Positions 45,762 through 57,133 are shown, numbered from the stretch's first letter. The stretch: 64,000 nucleotides of DNA from Halocaridina rubra (GCA_037179515.1 JAXCGZ010017038.1:115001-179000); one strand, 5' to 3'. Translations and numbers: made by a program. The notes: a model not told the origin generated them from the sequence alone.

Positions 45762-46583
45762 TGCGTGGTGGCAGTGAGCACGTAACTTAAGTGGTAGGAG
45801 AAGAGGAGGATGATGCAGGAGAACGATCCTCTATCTGTAAACGTAAACAAAGATAAAATAAAAATAAAAAATAACCGAAGCAAGACAAAAAAACTAAACA
45901 AAAAATTTCATTATGCAATGCCTGAATGTAAAACACATTCTACTCACTCTATATACTGTACAGTGAGTAGCAAGCATGGGATGAGCGTGGTGGCAGTGAG
46001 CACTTGACATAAGCGGTAGGAGGAGAGGAGAACAAACCCTTAAATGCAAACTTAAAAAACAATTAACAAAAGCAAGCCTAGAACACTACATATTTTCATT
46101 ATGCAATGCCTGAATCACCGTAACGAAAAAAAAATTTAAAACACATTCTACTCACTCTATATACGGTGAGTAACAGGCATGGAACGAGCGCGGTGGCAGC
46201 AAGCACGTGACTTAAGCGGTAGGAGAAGAGTAGGGGGAAGTGTTAGAATGAACCCCTAGCTGCAATAATAAATAAAGATACTGTAACATAAAAAAATTAA
46301 TAAAAGCAAGACTAGAATATTTTTTTTTTCATTATGCAACACCTGAATTACAGTAATGATGTAAATAAAAAATATTATACACATTCTACTCACTCTATAT
46401 ATGGCGAGCAACAGACGATGAGCGTGGTGGAGGTGAGCAGATGATATAAGCAGTAGGAGGAGGAAGAGAAGAGGAGGAAGTGGGAGAGCCAACCTCTAGC
46501 TGCAAAAATAAATAAAGCTAACATAAAAATAATGAAAAGCAAGACTAGAAAACTATTTTTTTTATTATACAATGAATGAATAT
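45762..46583 (+). repeat. ~200-235-bp tandem array inside the TIR element
   Basis: Four units starting GTGGTGGCAGTGAGCAC, then AAGCGGTAGGAGGAGAGGA, AAGCAAGACTAGAA, TTCATTATGCAATGCCTGAA and ACATTCTACTCACTCTATAT, at about 45762, 45988, 46190 and 46423. The last unit is broken by the LINE and resumes near 49740 with CTCTATATACGATGGGG. Confidence 0.85.
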
Positions 46584-46594
46584 AATACTGTAGT

Positions 46595-48883
46595 ATGGAT
46601 GTATTGGCATTGTGTGAGACGAAGATGAAAGGAAAAGGAGAAGTGGCATTTGGTGATGTGACGGGTAGGGTGTCTGGGGTTGAAAGGGGGAGAGCGAGAG
46701 AAGGTGTGGCATTATTGCTGAGTGAATGGATGGTAAATCAGGTAGTGGAATGGAAAGAAGTGTCATCTAGGCTGATGTGGGTGAGGGCTAGGATAGGAAG
46801 GGAATGTTGGGCTTTTGTTAGTGCGTATGGGCCAGGATGTGAGAGAAGTGAGAAAGAGCGGGATGAATTCTGGAATGAGTTAACTAGATGTGTGGATGGT
46901 CTGGGTAGAAGGAACTATGTAGTTGTGTTGGGTGACTTGAATGCCAGAGTGGGTGATGGAGAGATAGAAGGTGTTGTAGGAAAGTATGGGGTACCAGGTG
47001 GGAATGAGAGTGGCGAGAGACTGTTAGATATGTGTGTGGAGCAAGAGTTGGTGATAGGTAATAGTTTATTTAAGAAGAAGTTAATAAATAAGTATACATG
47101 GATGAGAGTGGCAAATGGCAGAGTGAAAGAAAGAGCATTGATGGATTATGTGTTGGTAACAAAGAGCATGATTGGTAGAGTGAAAGATGTACATTCATTC
47201 AGGGGTGTGGCTGCTGGGATGTCTGATCATTTTTTGGTTGAAGCAAAATTGGTAGTAGCAAAAGAGTGGGGAAATAGTGTGGGGGGATGTAGAAGGGAAA
47301 TAGTGAAGGTGGAAGAGTTGAAAAAGCAAGAGAAGAGACAGGAATATCAGGACAGGTTGAGAGTGGCATATGACAGGGTGAAAGAAAGAGAAGTTGGGGA
47401 GTTAGGGGAGGAATGGGGGTTGATGAAAGAATGCTTTGTGGGACATGCAAGTGATGTGTGTGGAAAGAGGTTTGTTGGAGGTGGCATGAGGAGGGGCAGC
47501 GAGTGGTGGAATGAAGGGGTGAAAATGAAGGTGGAAGAGAAAAAGAGGGCTTTTGAGGAATGGCTGCAGCGTAAAAGTAGGGAGAAGTATGAAAGATATA
47601 GGGAGAAAAATGTGGAAACCAAGCGGAAGGTAGAGGAAGAGAAGAGGTTGGCAAATGTTAGGTGGGGACAGGATTTTAGTAGGTCATATGAGGAGAATAA
47701 AAAGAAGTTTTGGAAAGAAGTGAAGAGAGCAAGGAAGGGTGGATCGAGGATGGAAGAGACAGTGAAAGATGTGAATGGACAGATGTTAAGAGAGAACGAT
47801 GCAAGGAAAAGATGGGCAGAATATTCTGAGTGCTTGCTGAATGTTGAGGAAGATGGAGAGGCAGCTATAGTGGCAGTGGGAGGGGTTCAAGGGCCAGTAA
47901 TGGGAGATGAAAATGAGAGAGAGATTACAAGAGAGGAGGTGAAAAGGGCATTGTATGAAGCGAAAGCAGGTAAAGCACCTGGAATGGATGGTGTGAGAGC
48001 GGAGATGTTGAAAGAAGGGGGTGTGACTGCATTGGAATGGTTAGTGAGAGTGTTTAATATATGCTTTATGTTGTCATTGGTGCCATTGGATTGGGTGATT
48101 GCCTGTATAGTGCCCCTATACAAAGGTAAGGGAGATATGTATGAATGCAGTAATTTTAGGGGTATAAGTTTGTTGAGTGTGGTAGGAAAAGTGTATGGTA
48201 GGATACTGGTTAATAGGATTAGGGATAAGACAGAATATGTGATCGCGGAAGTGCAGAGTGGTTTTAGGAGAGGTAGAGGTTGTATAGATCAGATTTTTAT
48301 AGTTAGGCAGTTATGTGAGAAATATTTAGCAAAGGGTAAGGATGTGTATTTTGCATTTTTGGATCTGGAGAAAGCATATGATAGAGTTGATAGAGAGTCT
48401 ATGTGGAATGTTTTGAGATTATATGGAATAAATGGTAAATTGTTGCCTGCAGTGAAGAGTTTGTATGAGGGTAGTAGAGCTTGTGTTAGGGTAGGGAATG
48501 AAGTGAGTGAGTGGTTTCCAGTGAGTGTGGGACTGAGACAGGGATGTGTGATGTCACCATGGCTGTTCAATTTGTATATTGATGGAGTTGTAAGAGAGGT
48601 GAATGAGCGAGTGCGTGGTCGAGGTTTGAGAATGGTAGATGGGGATGATAACGAGTGGGAGCTGAATCAGTTGCTGTTTGCAGATGATACTGTGGTGGTG
48701 GCAGATTCAGAGGAAAAGCTGTGTCAGTTAGTGTCAGAATTTGGAATGGTGTGTGAGAGAAGGAAGCTGCGAGTGAATGTGGGAAAGAGTAAGGTTATGA
48801 GGTGTACAAGAAATGAGGATGGCGCTGGATTGAATGTTATGTTTAATGGAGAGACACTTGAGGAGGTTAATCAGTTTAAGTAA
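46595..48883 (+). CDS. RTE-like LINE polyprotein (endonuclease and reverse transcriptase), 762 codons open
   Basis: One uninterrupted frame from ATG 46595 to TAA 48881-48883. The endonuclease, residues about 1-215, lacks its N-terminal strand but keeps LALCETKM, FVSAYGPG, VVLGDLNARVGD (about 109-120) and MSDHFLVEA (about 208-216). A basic linker with helical Lys/Glu runs (about 220-400) follows. The reverse transcriptase (about 455-730) has GKAPGMDGVRAEML, FRGISLLSVVGKVY, FAFLDLEKAYDRVD (about 586-599), GLRQGCVMSPWLFNLYID and LLFADDTVVVA (about 692-702), so the catalytic Asp triad is present. The TAA falls where the family has Tyr (FKYLGS reads FK-stop-LGS), so the C-terminus is cut off by one nonsense change. 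The original start lies upstream and is missing, so this copy is probably not mobile. Confidence 0.8.
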   Translation: MDVLALCETKMKGKGEVAFGDVTGRVSGVERGRAREGVALLLSEWMVNQVVEWKEVSSRLMWVRARIGRECWAFVSAYGPGCERSEKERDEFWNELTRCVDGLGRRNYVVVLGDLNARVGDGEIEGVVGKYGVPGGNESGERLLDMCVEQELVIGNSLFKKKLINKYTWMRVANGRVKERALMDYVLVTKSMIGRVKDVHSFRGVAAGMSDHFLVEAKLVVAKEWGNSVGGCRREIVKVEELKKQEKRQEYQDRLRVAYDRVKEREVGELGEEWGLMKECFVGHASDVCGKRFVGGGMRRGSEWWNEGVKMKVEEKKRAFEEWLQRKSREKYERYREKNVETKRKVEEEKRLANVRWGQDFSRSYEENKKKFWKEVKRARKGGSRMEETVKDVNGQMLRENDARKRWAEYSECLLNVEEDGEAAIVAVGGVQGPVMGDENEREITREEVKRALYEAKAGKAPGMDGVRAEMLKEGGVTALEWLVRVFNICFMLSLVPLDWVIACIVPLYKGKGDMYECSNFRGISLLSVVGKVYGRILVNRIRDKTEYVIAEVQSGFRRGRGCIDQIFIVRQLCEKYLAKGKDVYFAFLDLEKAYDRVDRESMWNVLRLYGINGKLLPAVKSLYEGSRACVRVGNEVSEWFPVSVGLRQGCVMSPWLFNLYIDGVVREVNERVRGRGLRMVDGDDNEWELNQLLFADDTVVVADSEEKLCQLVSEFGMVCERRKLRVNVGKSKVMRCTRNEDGAGLNVMFNGETLEEVNQFK

Positions 48884-49442
48884 TTAGGCTCGGTTATAGC
48901 TGCAAATGGTGGAGTGGAAGCAGATGTGTGTCACAGAGTGATGAAGGATGTAAAGTGTTGGGTGTATTGAAAGGAGTGATGAAGAATAGAGGGTTGGAAA
49001 TGAATGTTAAGAAAGTTTTGCATGAGAAAGTGGTTGTGCCAACTGTGATGTATGGATCAGAGTTATGGGGTATGAAAGTGAGAGACGGAAACTAAATGTG
49101 TTTGAGATGAAATGCCTGAGGAGTATGATTGGTGTATCTCGATTGGATAGGGTTAGGAATGAAGTGGTGAGAGCAAGAACGGGTGTGAGGAGAGAAATTG
49201 CAGCCAGAGTAGATATGAATGTTCTGAGATGGTTTGGCCATGTGGAAAGGATGGATGATGAAAGGCTGCTGAAAAAGGTGATGAATGCGAGAGTTGGTGG
49301 GAGAAATGCTAGAGGGAGGCCTAGGTTTGGATGGATGGATGGAGTAAGGAGAGCCCTGAATCATAGGAGGATGGATGTGAGGGAAGCAAGCGAGCGTGCT
49401 AGGAATAGGAATGAGTGGCGAGCGATTGTGACGCGGCTCTGA
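48884..49442 (+). pseudogene. C-terminal remnant of the RTE-like polyprotein
   Basis: Directly after the stop, LGSVIAANGGVEADVCHRVM continues in frame. A shift near 48960 follows, then 49065-49442 reads KLNVFEMKCLRSMIGVSRLD, LRWFGHVERMDDERLLKKV and NARGRPRFGWMDGVRRALN, the usual C-terminal region of RTE-like LINEs. Confidence 0.75.
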
Positions 49443-49856
49443 TGGGCATCTGCTGTTACCACAGGGCTGCATCTTACAGAGATAGCCCTGTGGTAGGGGC
49501 AGTAGGAGGAGCTGGCAGTTGTGAGGCGACACAGGTTGTGGAAGAGCCGGGAGGATGGGCTGTGGCACTCCAGCAGTGCGATCTGAACGGTCGCTAGCTC
49601 CATCGTCATTGCCCATAGAGCAAAGTAATCCCCCTATTTTGTTTTCCTTTCTTGATGTCGGCTACCCCCCAATTAAAGGGGGAAACAGCCAAGGTATACG
49701 TATGTATGTATGTATGGTACTAAAAATATAACAAAAGAAACTTAAAAAGTTACACAGGTGTACTCTATATACGATGGGGTTTTTTCCTTGACGATATTAT
49801 AATAGTGCGCAACGTGCTTTCACTGTGTTGCAGCGACAGTTTTATGGCCACCGTAC

Positions 49857-50029
49857 TTTTTTTTTTTTTTTTTTATGGATAGGATAGGAGGGGAAAAAAG
49901 GGGAGGGAATTAAGGATATAAGGGAACTGGAGGGAAAAGCACGAAAATTAAATAAAGTAAGAGAAAAAAAGAGAGGGCCAGACCCTCGTGCTAAGCTTTG
50001 ATCTGAAATTCCATTTTTATCTTAGTTCT
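49857..50029 (-). mobile_element. SINE, - orientation, with 7-bp target-site duplication
   Basis: T-run at 49857-49873 (poly(A) on the other strand) followed by a purine-rich body (GGATAGGATAGGAGGGG, AGAGGGCCAGACCCTCGTGC). It is flanked by ACCGTAC at 49850-49856 and 50030-50036. The exact duplication defines both boundaries. About 173 bp. Confidence 0.8.
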
Positions 50030-50447
50030 ACCGTACTCTCACCACGCTCATATCGGGCCAACACTTGAAGTTTTACTTCAAGGTTTATTGCCTTTCTCTA
50101 CTGGGAATAGAAGCACTTCTACAGTCTTTTTCTGGGCGGTTACTGGCCATGATAGATACGTGCAGTATATAAAATCTGCATAAAAAAACACAGGAAACAC
50201 AAACCTTACCACAAAAACAGAACAAGTGATATATATACACAGTATGCTGGGTAAAGAACACTGAAGCATATGGCAGCATGGTGGGAAAGTGCCTCCGAGG
50301 CAGGCACTTATTTACTAAAATTAATTTTTTTTTTCGAAATTTTTGCACATGCGTTATTTGCGCATTTCATATTTTTTTACTATTAATTTTTGGAAGCATT
50401 ATTCCAATTTCGCATATTATAGAAATGCGTAAAAAGCGAGTTGATTG

Positions 50448-50632
50448 TACTTTTTTAGTGTAAGAGTAGTTAATTGGAATTTACTAAGAATGGAGGTAGT
50501 TAATGCTAACTCAATACATAGTTTTAAGGACAAGTATGATAAGTATCACTAAGATCAAAATGGAACCGACCAGGAGACAGGAAGTTACGAGCTTGGGGCT
50601 CCTTCCCATAACCACAATCAGGTAGTTACCAG
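50448..50632 (+). mobile_element. CR1-like copy D, right part (3' end)
   Basis: Continues copy D after the TA-flanked insertion: TTAGTGTAAGAGTAGTTAAT, AGTTTTAAGGACAAGTATGA, then the 3' end ACCACAATCAGGTAGTTACC. Confidence 0.85.
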
Positions 50633-50784
50633 AAACACAGCAACCCGTGCTTGGCAGCTGCTCAGATTGTGTGAGTCTTAAAAGTAACATTCATTCATTC
50701 CTGAGAACCAAAAGCAAACTTTGGTACATAAACCACCAAAATATATGTAGAAGTTAAAGTGATTATGGGTATGCAATAGATAAT

Positions 50785-52262
50785 ATGAAACTTAAGAACT
50801 TCCTTGCTTACCATTTGGAAAATCTAGGGATGTTGATAGGTATGAACATCTTGAGTTTATACCTATGGAAGAGTCTTGGAGAGGAAGGCACAGATATCTT
50901 GTGGGACTTAATGCAGAAGATCTTTAGTCAGGAAAAGATGCCAGAGGAGTGGAGAGGAAGCTTAATCATCCCAATCTATAAAGGGAAGGGAGACATTCAG
51001 GAGTGTGGAAACTATAGAGGTATAAAGTTGTTAAGTCATACTATGAAGATATGGGAGAAGATCATAGAGAGGAGACTCAGAGAGGTGACGACAAGTGGGG
51101 ATGAACAGTTTGGCTTCATGCTGGGAAGAGGGACAGTGGATGCCATATTTGCCTTGAGACAAATGATGGAAAAGCATCGGGAGAAACAGAAAGGACTGCA
51201 TATGGTCTTTAATGACCTGGAAAAGGCATATGATAAAGTACCACGTCAAGAGGTGTATTAGAGAAAAGGGAGTCCCCGAGAAATATGTAAGAATCATCCA
51301 AGATATGTATGAGAGGGCAGAGGCAAATGTTACGAGCAGTGTGGGCTTGACGAAAAATCTCTCAGTAAATGTTGGTCTGCATCAAGGGTCTGCTTTGAGT
51401 CCACATCTATTTGATCTGGTCTTGGATGTAGTAACCCAGGGTATTAGAGATCAGTCTCCATGGTGTATGCTCTTTGCAGATGACATTGTACTGTGTAGCA
51501 ACAGACGAGAGGTAGTGGAGGAGAAGCTTGAGGAGTGGAGAAGGGTGATGGAGGATAGAGGACTGAAAATCAGCAGGAAGAAGACAGAGTACTTGAGGTT
51601 GAGAGATGATGAGGATGGGGAGGTCAATTTGCAGGGGAAGGTGTTGAAAAGAGTTAAAAAGTTCAAGTATTTGGGATCAACAGAAGCAGAGGATGGTGAC
51701 CTAGAATCAGAAATAACCCACAGAATACAAGCGGGATGGAAGAACTGGAAGAATGTGTCTGGGGTGCTGTGCGACAGGAGAAGAGGGATTAAGTTGAGGG
51801 GTAAAGTGCATAAGACAGTTGTGAGACCTGCGATGATGTATGGAGCAGAGACATGGGCAATAAAGAAGACACAAGAGAAAAAAACTGGATGTGGCAGAGA
51901 TGAGGATGTTGAGATGGATGTGTGGGGTGACAAGAAGCGATAAGATCAGAAACGAGGTAATTAGAGGTACCTCAAAAGTTAGAGAAATATCAAATAAGAT
52001 ACAAGAAAGTAGACTAAGATGGTATGGTCAAGTCGTTAGGAGGGATGAACAGTATGTTGGGAGGAGGGTGATGGAAATGGATACACAGGGTAGGAGAAGG
52101 AGAGGGAGACCAAAGCGTAGGTGGATGGATTGCATCATTGACGACCTGAGGTCTAAAGGCTTGTTGGGTGATGAGGTATGTGACAGAAACAAATGGAGAA
52201 AATTGGCCAGAAACATCGACCCCACATAAAAGTGGGAAAAGATGTAGACGAAGAAGAGAAGA
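50785..52262 (+). mobile_element. Second RTE-like LINE, 5' truncated
   Basis: Starts in the reverse transcriptase and ends GAAGAAGAGAAGAAG just after the stop, a GAA-type tail. It is a different family from the 46.6-kb LINE: the shared domain order is the same but the sequences differ throughout. Confidence 0.8.
50830..52229 (+). pseudogene. Reverse transcriptase and C-terminus of the second RTE-like LINE, disrupted
   Basis: Three frames in order. 50785-51261 holds LWKSLGEEGTDILWDLMQK, MPEEWRGSLIIPIYKGKGD, NYRGIKLLSHTMKIWEK, QFGFMLGRGTVDAIFALRQM and NDLEKAYDKVPRQEV, then a stop caused by a shift. 51212-51943 holds EKGVPEKYVRIIQDMYE, VGLHQGSALSPHLFDLVLD, CMLFADDIVLCS, KKFKYLGSTEAEDG and VVRPAMMYGAETWAIKK. 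51891-52229 holds MRMLRWMCGVTRSDKIRNEV, LRWYGQVVRRDEQYVGRRVM and GRPKRRWMDCIIDDL. The catalytic FADD is intact. Two frameshifts and the missing endonuclease make it immobile. Confidence 0.85.
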
Positions 52263-53615
52263 AGTTACAAGTGCACTGCAAGTTCTTTTGAGTTACACTT
52301 GCACTTTTGTCCAATATTTTGCAGTTAAACGTCATCTACCAAGTGTTGTCAATTGACTATAGGAGTAAAGCTCAGGAATTATTTTTGCTACCCAACAATC
52401 TCTTTCTTTACAGCCTATGCTATAAGGTGCTATTGCTACAATTAAGACTTGATACACGAGTCTGGTATTAAATAACATAGCTGCCAGGTTGCATAAAAAA
52501 TAAAAAGACAATGAAGAGAGACCTTGAAAAATACTGTACAGTATTACAATAATAGTTATATAAACATTGTGAATATGTATTAGGAGCATATCAAGCACCA
52601 ATGAAGCTATTGGTTCTTCCATATGATGAGATCTGATGTATATTGATATATTAGAATACAACCATCAACAGTTACAAATAAGCTGGCATTTAAACAAGCT
52701 TTGATGCAGCAAACAATGATGACAAGATAGAGCCGTAGGTATCATGCTGCGAAGAAATGATAAATCAAACTATTCATTTATCACATAGCTAGAACAAATA
52801 AAATAGGATTTTCAGTGCACGAAACAAGGAGATTTAAAGAATAACAGATAAGTAGCATTAAAAAATCTGTACTCTTAAACATAAATATTGTTGTCTGATG
52901 TTTGGGAACTAAGATTGAGTATATTGTAATAGAATAAAAATACAGGAACCCATGACCAAGCAGCCATATACATAACTAATTGAGCTTGTCATCTACCAAA
53001 AATCTAACACTGGAAGAATTAGTTCAATATAGACAGTAATTTTTATGTAAAACATCTACAAAAAGCAAGGATTCTTCACTGTTAGAAACTCTTCTTTAAT
53101 GAGTGTTTCAAACTTATTATTCCTTGGTGCAGCGCAACAGAAAATAACGAATACGGTTATTTCAGAAAACGCATCTCTAAGTAGGAAACCATCTCCTTTT
53201 AAAACCATGAGCTTAACAAGACTGAGAATGATGACAAAGCTTTTAAAAGCCTGCATCAACCAAGAGAGAGAGAGAGAGTTGGTAAAGAATATCATCAAAG
53301 AAACAACCTCTTCCTATTCAGTCTCTTTCTCTAGAAAGGATATCTGGAGAACAGGGTCCTGAAGACTCGTGAATTATGCAAACTCATCTCTGTACCTGTA
53401 CAATTATGATTGTTGCCAGGTGTTACGATCAGTATGCAGTAAAAGAAAACTACGGATTGTAGGTGCAACCCATTTGCATGCACGTGGTATGTTCTAAGAC
53501 CATGATGAGTTGTAGGGTCACTGATGATATGTGTAACTGATCTGCCCAAGTCTCTACATACATTTTTAAATATGCTTGATTACAACGCGAAAAACTGTGA
53601 CGAGTAAATGACAAT
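52263..53615. other. Non-coding DNA
   Basis: No gene supported. An 87-codon ORF at 53099-53362 has no features that separate it from chance. Confidence 0.35.
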
Positions 53616-53619
53616 AGTA

Positions 53620-53985
53620 GCGGCAAGAAACTTCAAAATGTAAGGCAATGAGAATGGGCAAGTGCAAGATAATTGTAAATGAGATGCATATGCTTAAATA
53701 TGAAGCATCCTAGAGTCCACAATTAATAAAGCAGAGTAAAAGGCTGGAAAAGTTCAGACATGGGAAAAGCTAGTTCAAAAGATGAATTATCTCAAATCAT
53801 CTTTTAAGTTACAAGCAAAGGCTAGAGGATCTGGGTTTATCGTCACTTGAAGCCGAAAAATAAATGTTAGGAATGGTAAACATTTTTAAATTCCGTAACA
53901 GTCATTTGATAAAGATGATAGGAGGACATACTTAGCTATGGGTGGCTCTGGAATAGGAAGTCATAAGTTTTGGAGCTTTATATAA
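53620..53985 (+). mobile_element. Old CR1-like fragment
   Basis: Degenerate blocks in CR1 order: GGCAATGAGAATGGGCAAGTG, GGCTGGAAAAGTTCAGACATG, TTATCGTCACTTGAAGCCG and GTAAACATTTTTAAATTCCG. All frames are broken. It is related to, but older than, copies A-E. Confidence 0.65.
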
Positions 53986-55009
53986 AAACCTCAGTGCCTC
54001 TGGAGTGCGATTCCTATCTTTAAAAATATTCTTATATTTAACTGTACTTTAACCTAACCTGATTATGTGAGGTCAGATGAGGTTAGTCTGTGTTCGTGAT
54101 ATCTTGACTTCAAACCTCAATCAATGATATGGAGAGAGTGTAAATTCGATCTTCTTTGCAAGAAAAGAAAATCACGAGGAAAGGCAGCTTTAAAAGGGAA
54201 ATGAAAATACAAAATGTTGAAAACACAAAAAACAAATAGAAAACCATGTCATTCATAATTACGTCAACTATCTGTTGTGGAGGAAATTTATATAACATAG
54301 TTATTTCTAAAATAATGTATATTACTGACTTATTTCCTACCTGGGGTAAACAAGCATTACAAAATTAAACATTATATAAAACTACCGAGTTTTTTTGTTT
54401 TATTTTTGTCAACAAGGGGCTTGCTCTCTTGTCCCCTCAAACTTTTCATTACTACTGAAAACACATAAAAAACAATGGAAAACCATAATGTCAATTAACA
54501 ACTCGCTGGGGTGTGAATTAACTAAACAGATTACTGGACTTACAGAATAAGGTATGTACTCATTGGGTGCATAATATCTATAAAGTTTCCGGTCAGGAGA
54601 AGACTGAATACAAACTTCAAATAATACTAGGTTAGGTTAAGAAAGATTGGGGGGGTTGAAGCCACATACCGGTAATTGAGAAAAAAATATTCCGAAATTT
54701 ATTAAAATGTTTGGTTAATTGTTTAGGTTGGTTCCTCCTAGTTAAGAAACGTATTATTCATAGTTTTGTTTCTTTTTTTAATTTCACCCAAAAATGTCTG
54801 TTTTTACCCAGTAGCTTCTTAAGGATATTTTGGTCATCCAATATTTTTGGTGTGATTAGTTTTAGATTTTAACTTCCCACTGAATATTATTACTCTGATT
54901 ATATTCAATCCATAACTTCGATTTCTCAATATCCCCCAATACTGATAAAAGAGGGAAGATATCAAAAAATCCATAAATGAGGAATAAGTGGTTATAGATT
55001 GTATATAGG
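53986..55009. other. Non-coding DNA
   Basis: AT-rich; short AACCTAACCTGA and GGTTAGGTTAAG words only. Confidence 0.35.
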
Positions 55010-55290
55010 TGAAGAGTCATAGGGATTTCCCACACCTGGGGGTTGCTCTAAGATGAAGCCAAGGGGTAAACCAGCTGCAGCTGTCGGGCCTCATTGCTGA
55101 AGATCCTTGCCTGCTTACTCTACGGATGACCCAAACAGGATAGTGGGGGAGGGGTGAATTGTAGCAGCCCTTCACCCCAAGGAGCTAAGAGAAGTGACTA
55201 GGGTGTTTCAGTTTCTAGTGAATGCATGTGCTTTTACTCAGCATTCCCCTTACCAAGGGTACTGCAGTCATTATGCATGTATGTATATAC
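55010..55290 (+). mobile_element. Possible GC-rich SINE with ATGT tail
   Basis: A GC-richer island (CCACACCTGGGGGTTGC, CAGCTGCAGCTGTCGGGCC) ends CATGTATGTATATAC, like the tail of the RTE-like LINE at 49716. It could be a SINE that uses an RTE-type LINE. No second copy in the window. Confidence 0.4.
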
Positions 55291-55463
55291 AGTATGTATA
55301 AATTTCCTAAGGAAATGAATATTAAGTTAGTTTGAAATATTTAAAGCTATCTGAAAACAATAATGCCATACCATCTCGTTGGACTTTGAAGGTAAACTAT
55401 TTTAAAATTAAAGTGGTTTGTCAACAAAATGACCTGAAGATAGGGAATTAGGAATAGCTTATC

Positions 55464-55654
55464 CTTGTTCTATGCCTACATCACCGAATATTCATTATAT
55501 TCATTACACATCACTTATTATCCATTCACATCTATCAAGTCACAACCTTCCCCAACTGTTTCGCTGTACTTTATGTTTTCTGCATATCCAGGCCGATGAG
55601 TGCATCTTTTTTTTTTTTTTTTTTTTTGCCTGTCCTGGCGTCCCAATCATAAAA
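55464..55654 (+). mobile_element. SINE copy related to 11178-11391 and 20665-21065
   Basis: Shares TTCTATGCCTACATCACCGAATATTC, TTACACATC, TTTCTGCATATCCAGGCC and TGCCTGTCCTGGCGTC. It has an expanded internal T-run at 55610-55627. Confidence 0.6.
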
Positions 55655-55872
55655 TATACTGATATTTCCATAGATAATATATCTATCTATCTATATACAA
55701 TGGGGATGGCTAAATCAGAACAAATAAATCATGACTCTTTGTGGGAGGAAAATACAAAGGAGGGGATAATATTAAGTGACAGCATAATGCACGTGACGAT
55801 GGAAGCTGCAAAACTTATAGTTCATGTAATATGAGGGAAATTTTTGGTAACATTACTCTCACACTGTTCTAT

Positions 55873-55976
55873 ACAAACTATCGCAGAGTCCCAGTGAACA
55901 CGGAATGTAGTGGATATTAGTGTAACAAACTATCGCAGAGTCCCAGTGAGCACGGAATGTAGTGGATATTAGTGTA
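55873..55976. repeat. 52-bp tandem duplication
   Basis: Two adjacent copies starting ACAAACTATCGCAGAGTCCC, differing at one base (A to G). Recent duplication. Confidence 0.9.
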
Positions 55977-57070
55977 ACAATCTAATAAAAGAGCCATCTT
56001 CTGGATAAATACGGAGAACAGTATTTCAGTCTTTAATCTCAAGGACAATCGTCGCCAAACAACCAGGAAATGGTCCAAGTAGTTGTTCATATTAAAATCT
56101 TTATTTCATATAAACACACATAGTAACATGGAGTTAATACTTTGTGAATCAGCTGGAGATTATTGTATATACATAAAATGAATTATAATATCCTTCATAA
56201 ATGAGATTCACAAAAAAATGCTACAATATTAATAGTATACTCATAAGAATAACATAAAAAAGGATGCTATTCCATGTGTAATAATAAATCACCATGAACA
56301 GATTTTACAATTCAAAGAAAAGGTTCTGTCCTCTACAATATTCATGTATGTGCACCCAGGAAACTCGTGCCTCTAAAGTCATAATATCAAATTTCCAAAT
56401 ATCCCCATTATAGGCTATTCACTTTTAAACACACGTGTTACTGCTTCAGCATAAGTATCCTCACTTTAGGAAAGGTAAATTCAGTGTTATGATGCTGCTA
56501 ACTGAATAATGAAGCCTTTAATAGTACTTAGCCTGAAGTAAGGCTATGTGATGTTTAATAAGAAATTGCTGACATATATCTGCAACAATATGGTTACTTG
56601 CATATGCGAGAACTCTAATTTCGTTTGAAAACTTTGTTGAAGGTTACTTCAAATGCTTTAAACATTGGCCACTTGAAAGTATCTTCATAATTCCAAAGAC
56701 ACAAACCGTACACTGAAATGCAATATAATTTGAATAATAAAAATTTACCTCAATGATACAATACGAGATGTTTTCTAGAACAGGAAAGGCACTTGAGTAA
56801 AATCTACTAAGTCAGTTGTAGTGGTAATGATAAGTGGTAGTAGTGATAATAGAAATAATAATAAAAATAACAATAACGTAAACGTTTTCTTTAATATCCC
56901 AAAGAAAGAAATGAATATACAAACATCGAGTAATGTCCAAAAGAACTATAAAACAATAATTTCAAATAACTCGATTTTAGACTATGGGTGAACTAATCTA
57001 ACCCAAATTTAACTGCCCTAATATAATAAACAAATTTCATCAGATTAGTTATGGCTTGGGTGTGAATGTA
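55977..57070. other. AT-rich non-coding DNA
   Basis: No gene or repeat supported. Confidence 0.35.
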
Positions 57071-57075
57071 AACAT

Positions 57076-57077
<2 letters not shown>

Positions 57078-57116
<39 letters not shown>

Positions 57117-57133
57117 TATAATAATAATAATAA
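57078..57133. repeat. (TAA)n microsatellite
   Basis: AATAATAAT run of about 55 bp with one interruption. Confidence 0.9.

Larger units (their letters stand above)
46585..49716 (+). mobile_element. RTE-like LINE, 5' truncated
   Basis: Starts inside the endonuclease (no N-terminal motif) and ends in GTATGTATGTATGTATGG, the short microsatellite tail typical of RTE-group LINEs. It sits in the tandem array of the TIR element. I see no convincing TSD. Confidence 0.8.
45438..50447. mobile_element. 5.0-kb TA-flanked TIR element inserted in CR1 copy D
   Basis: Flanked by TA (45436-45437 and 50448-50449). The left end is CAGTACTCTCACC; the right end read inward is CAATCAACTCGC, giving the CA...TG ends of Tc1/mariner/pogo relatives. 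Removing it rejoins CR1 as GGAAG-TA-CTTTTTTAGTGTAAGAG, which matches intact CR1 copies. The first 340 bp match 9028-9350 and the right end matches 10460-10620 (GCCTCYGAGGC, TTGCGCATTTCATA-like blocks). Inside are a tandem array, an RTE-like LINE and a SINE. No transposase is present, so it is non-autonomous. Confidence 0.85.

Noticed and set aside
47199..47654. Antisense Pro/Ser-rich ORFs under the RTE-like LINE (also 49092-49616, 51451-51933)
   Set aside because: Shadows of purine-rich LINE coding sequence on the other strand.
53099..53362. 87-codon ORF
   Set aside because: No conservation clue or domain, and length is near what chance allows.
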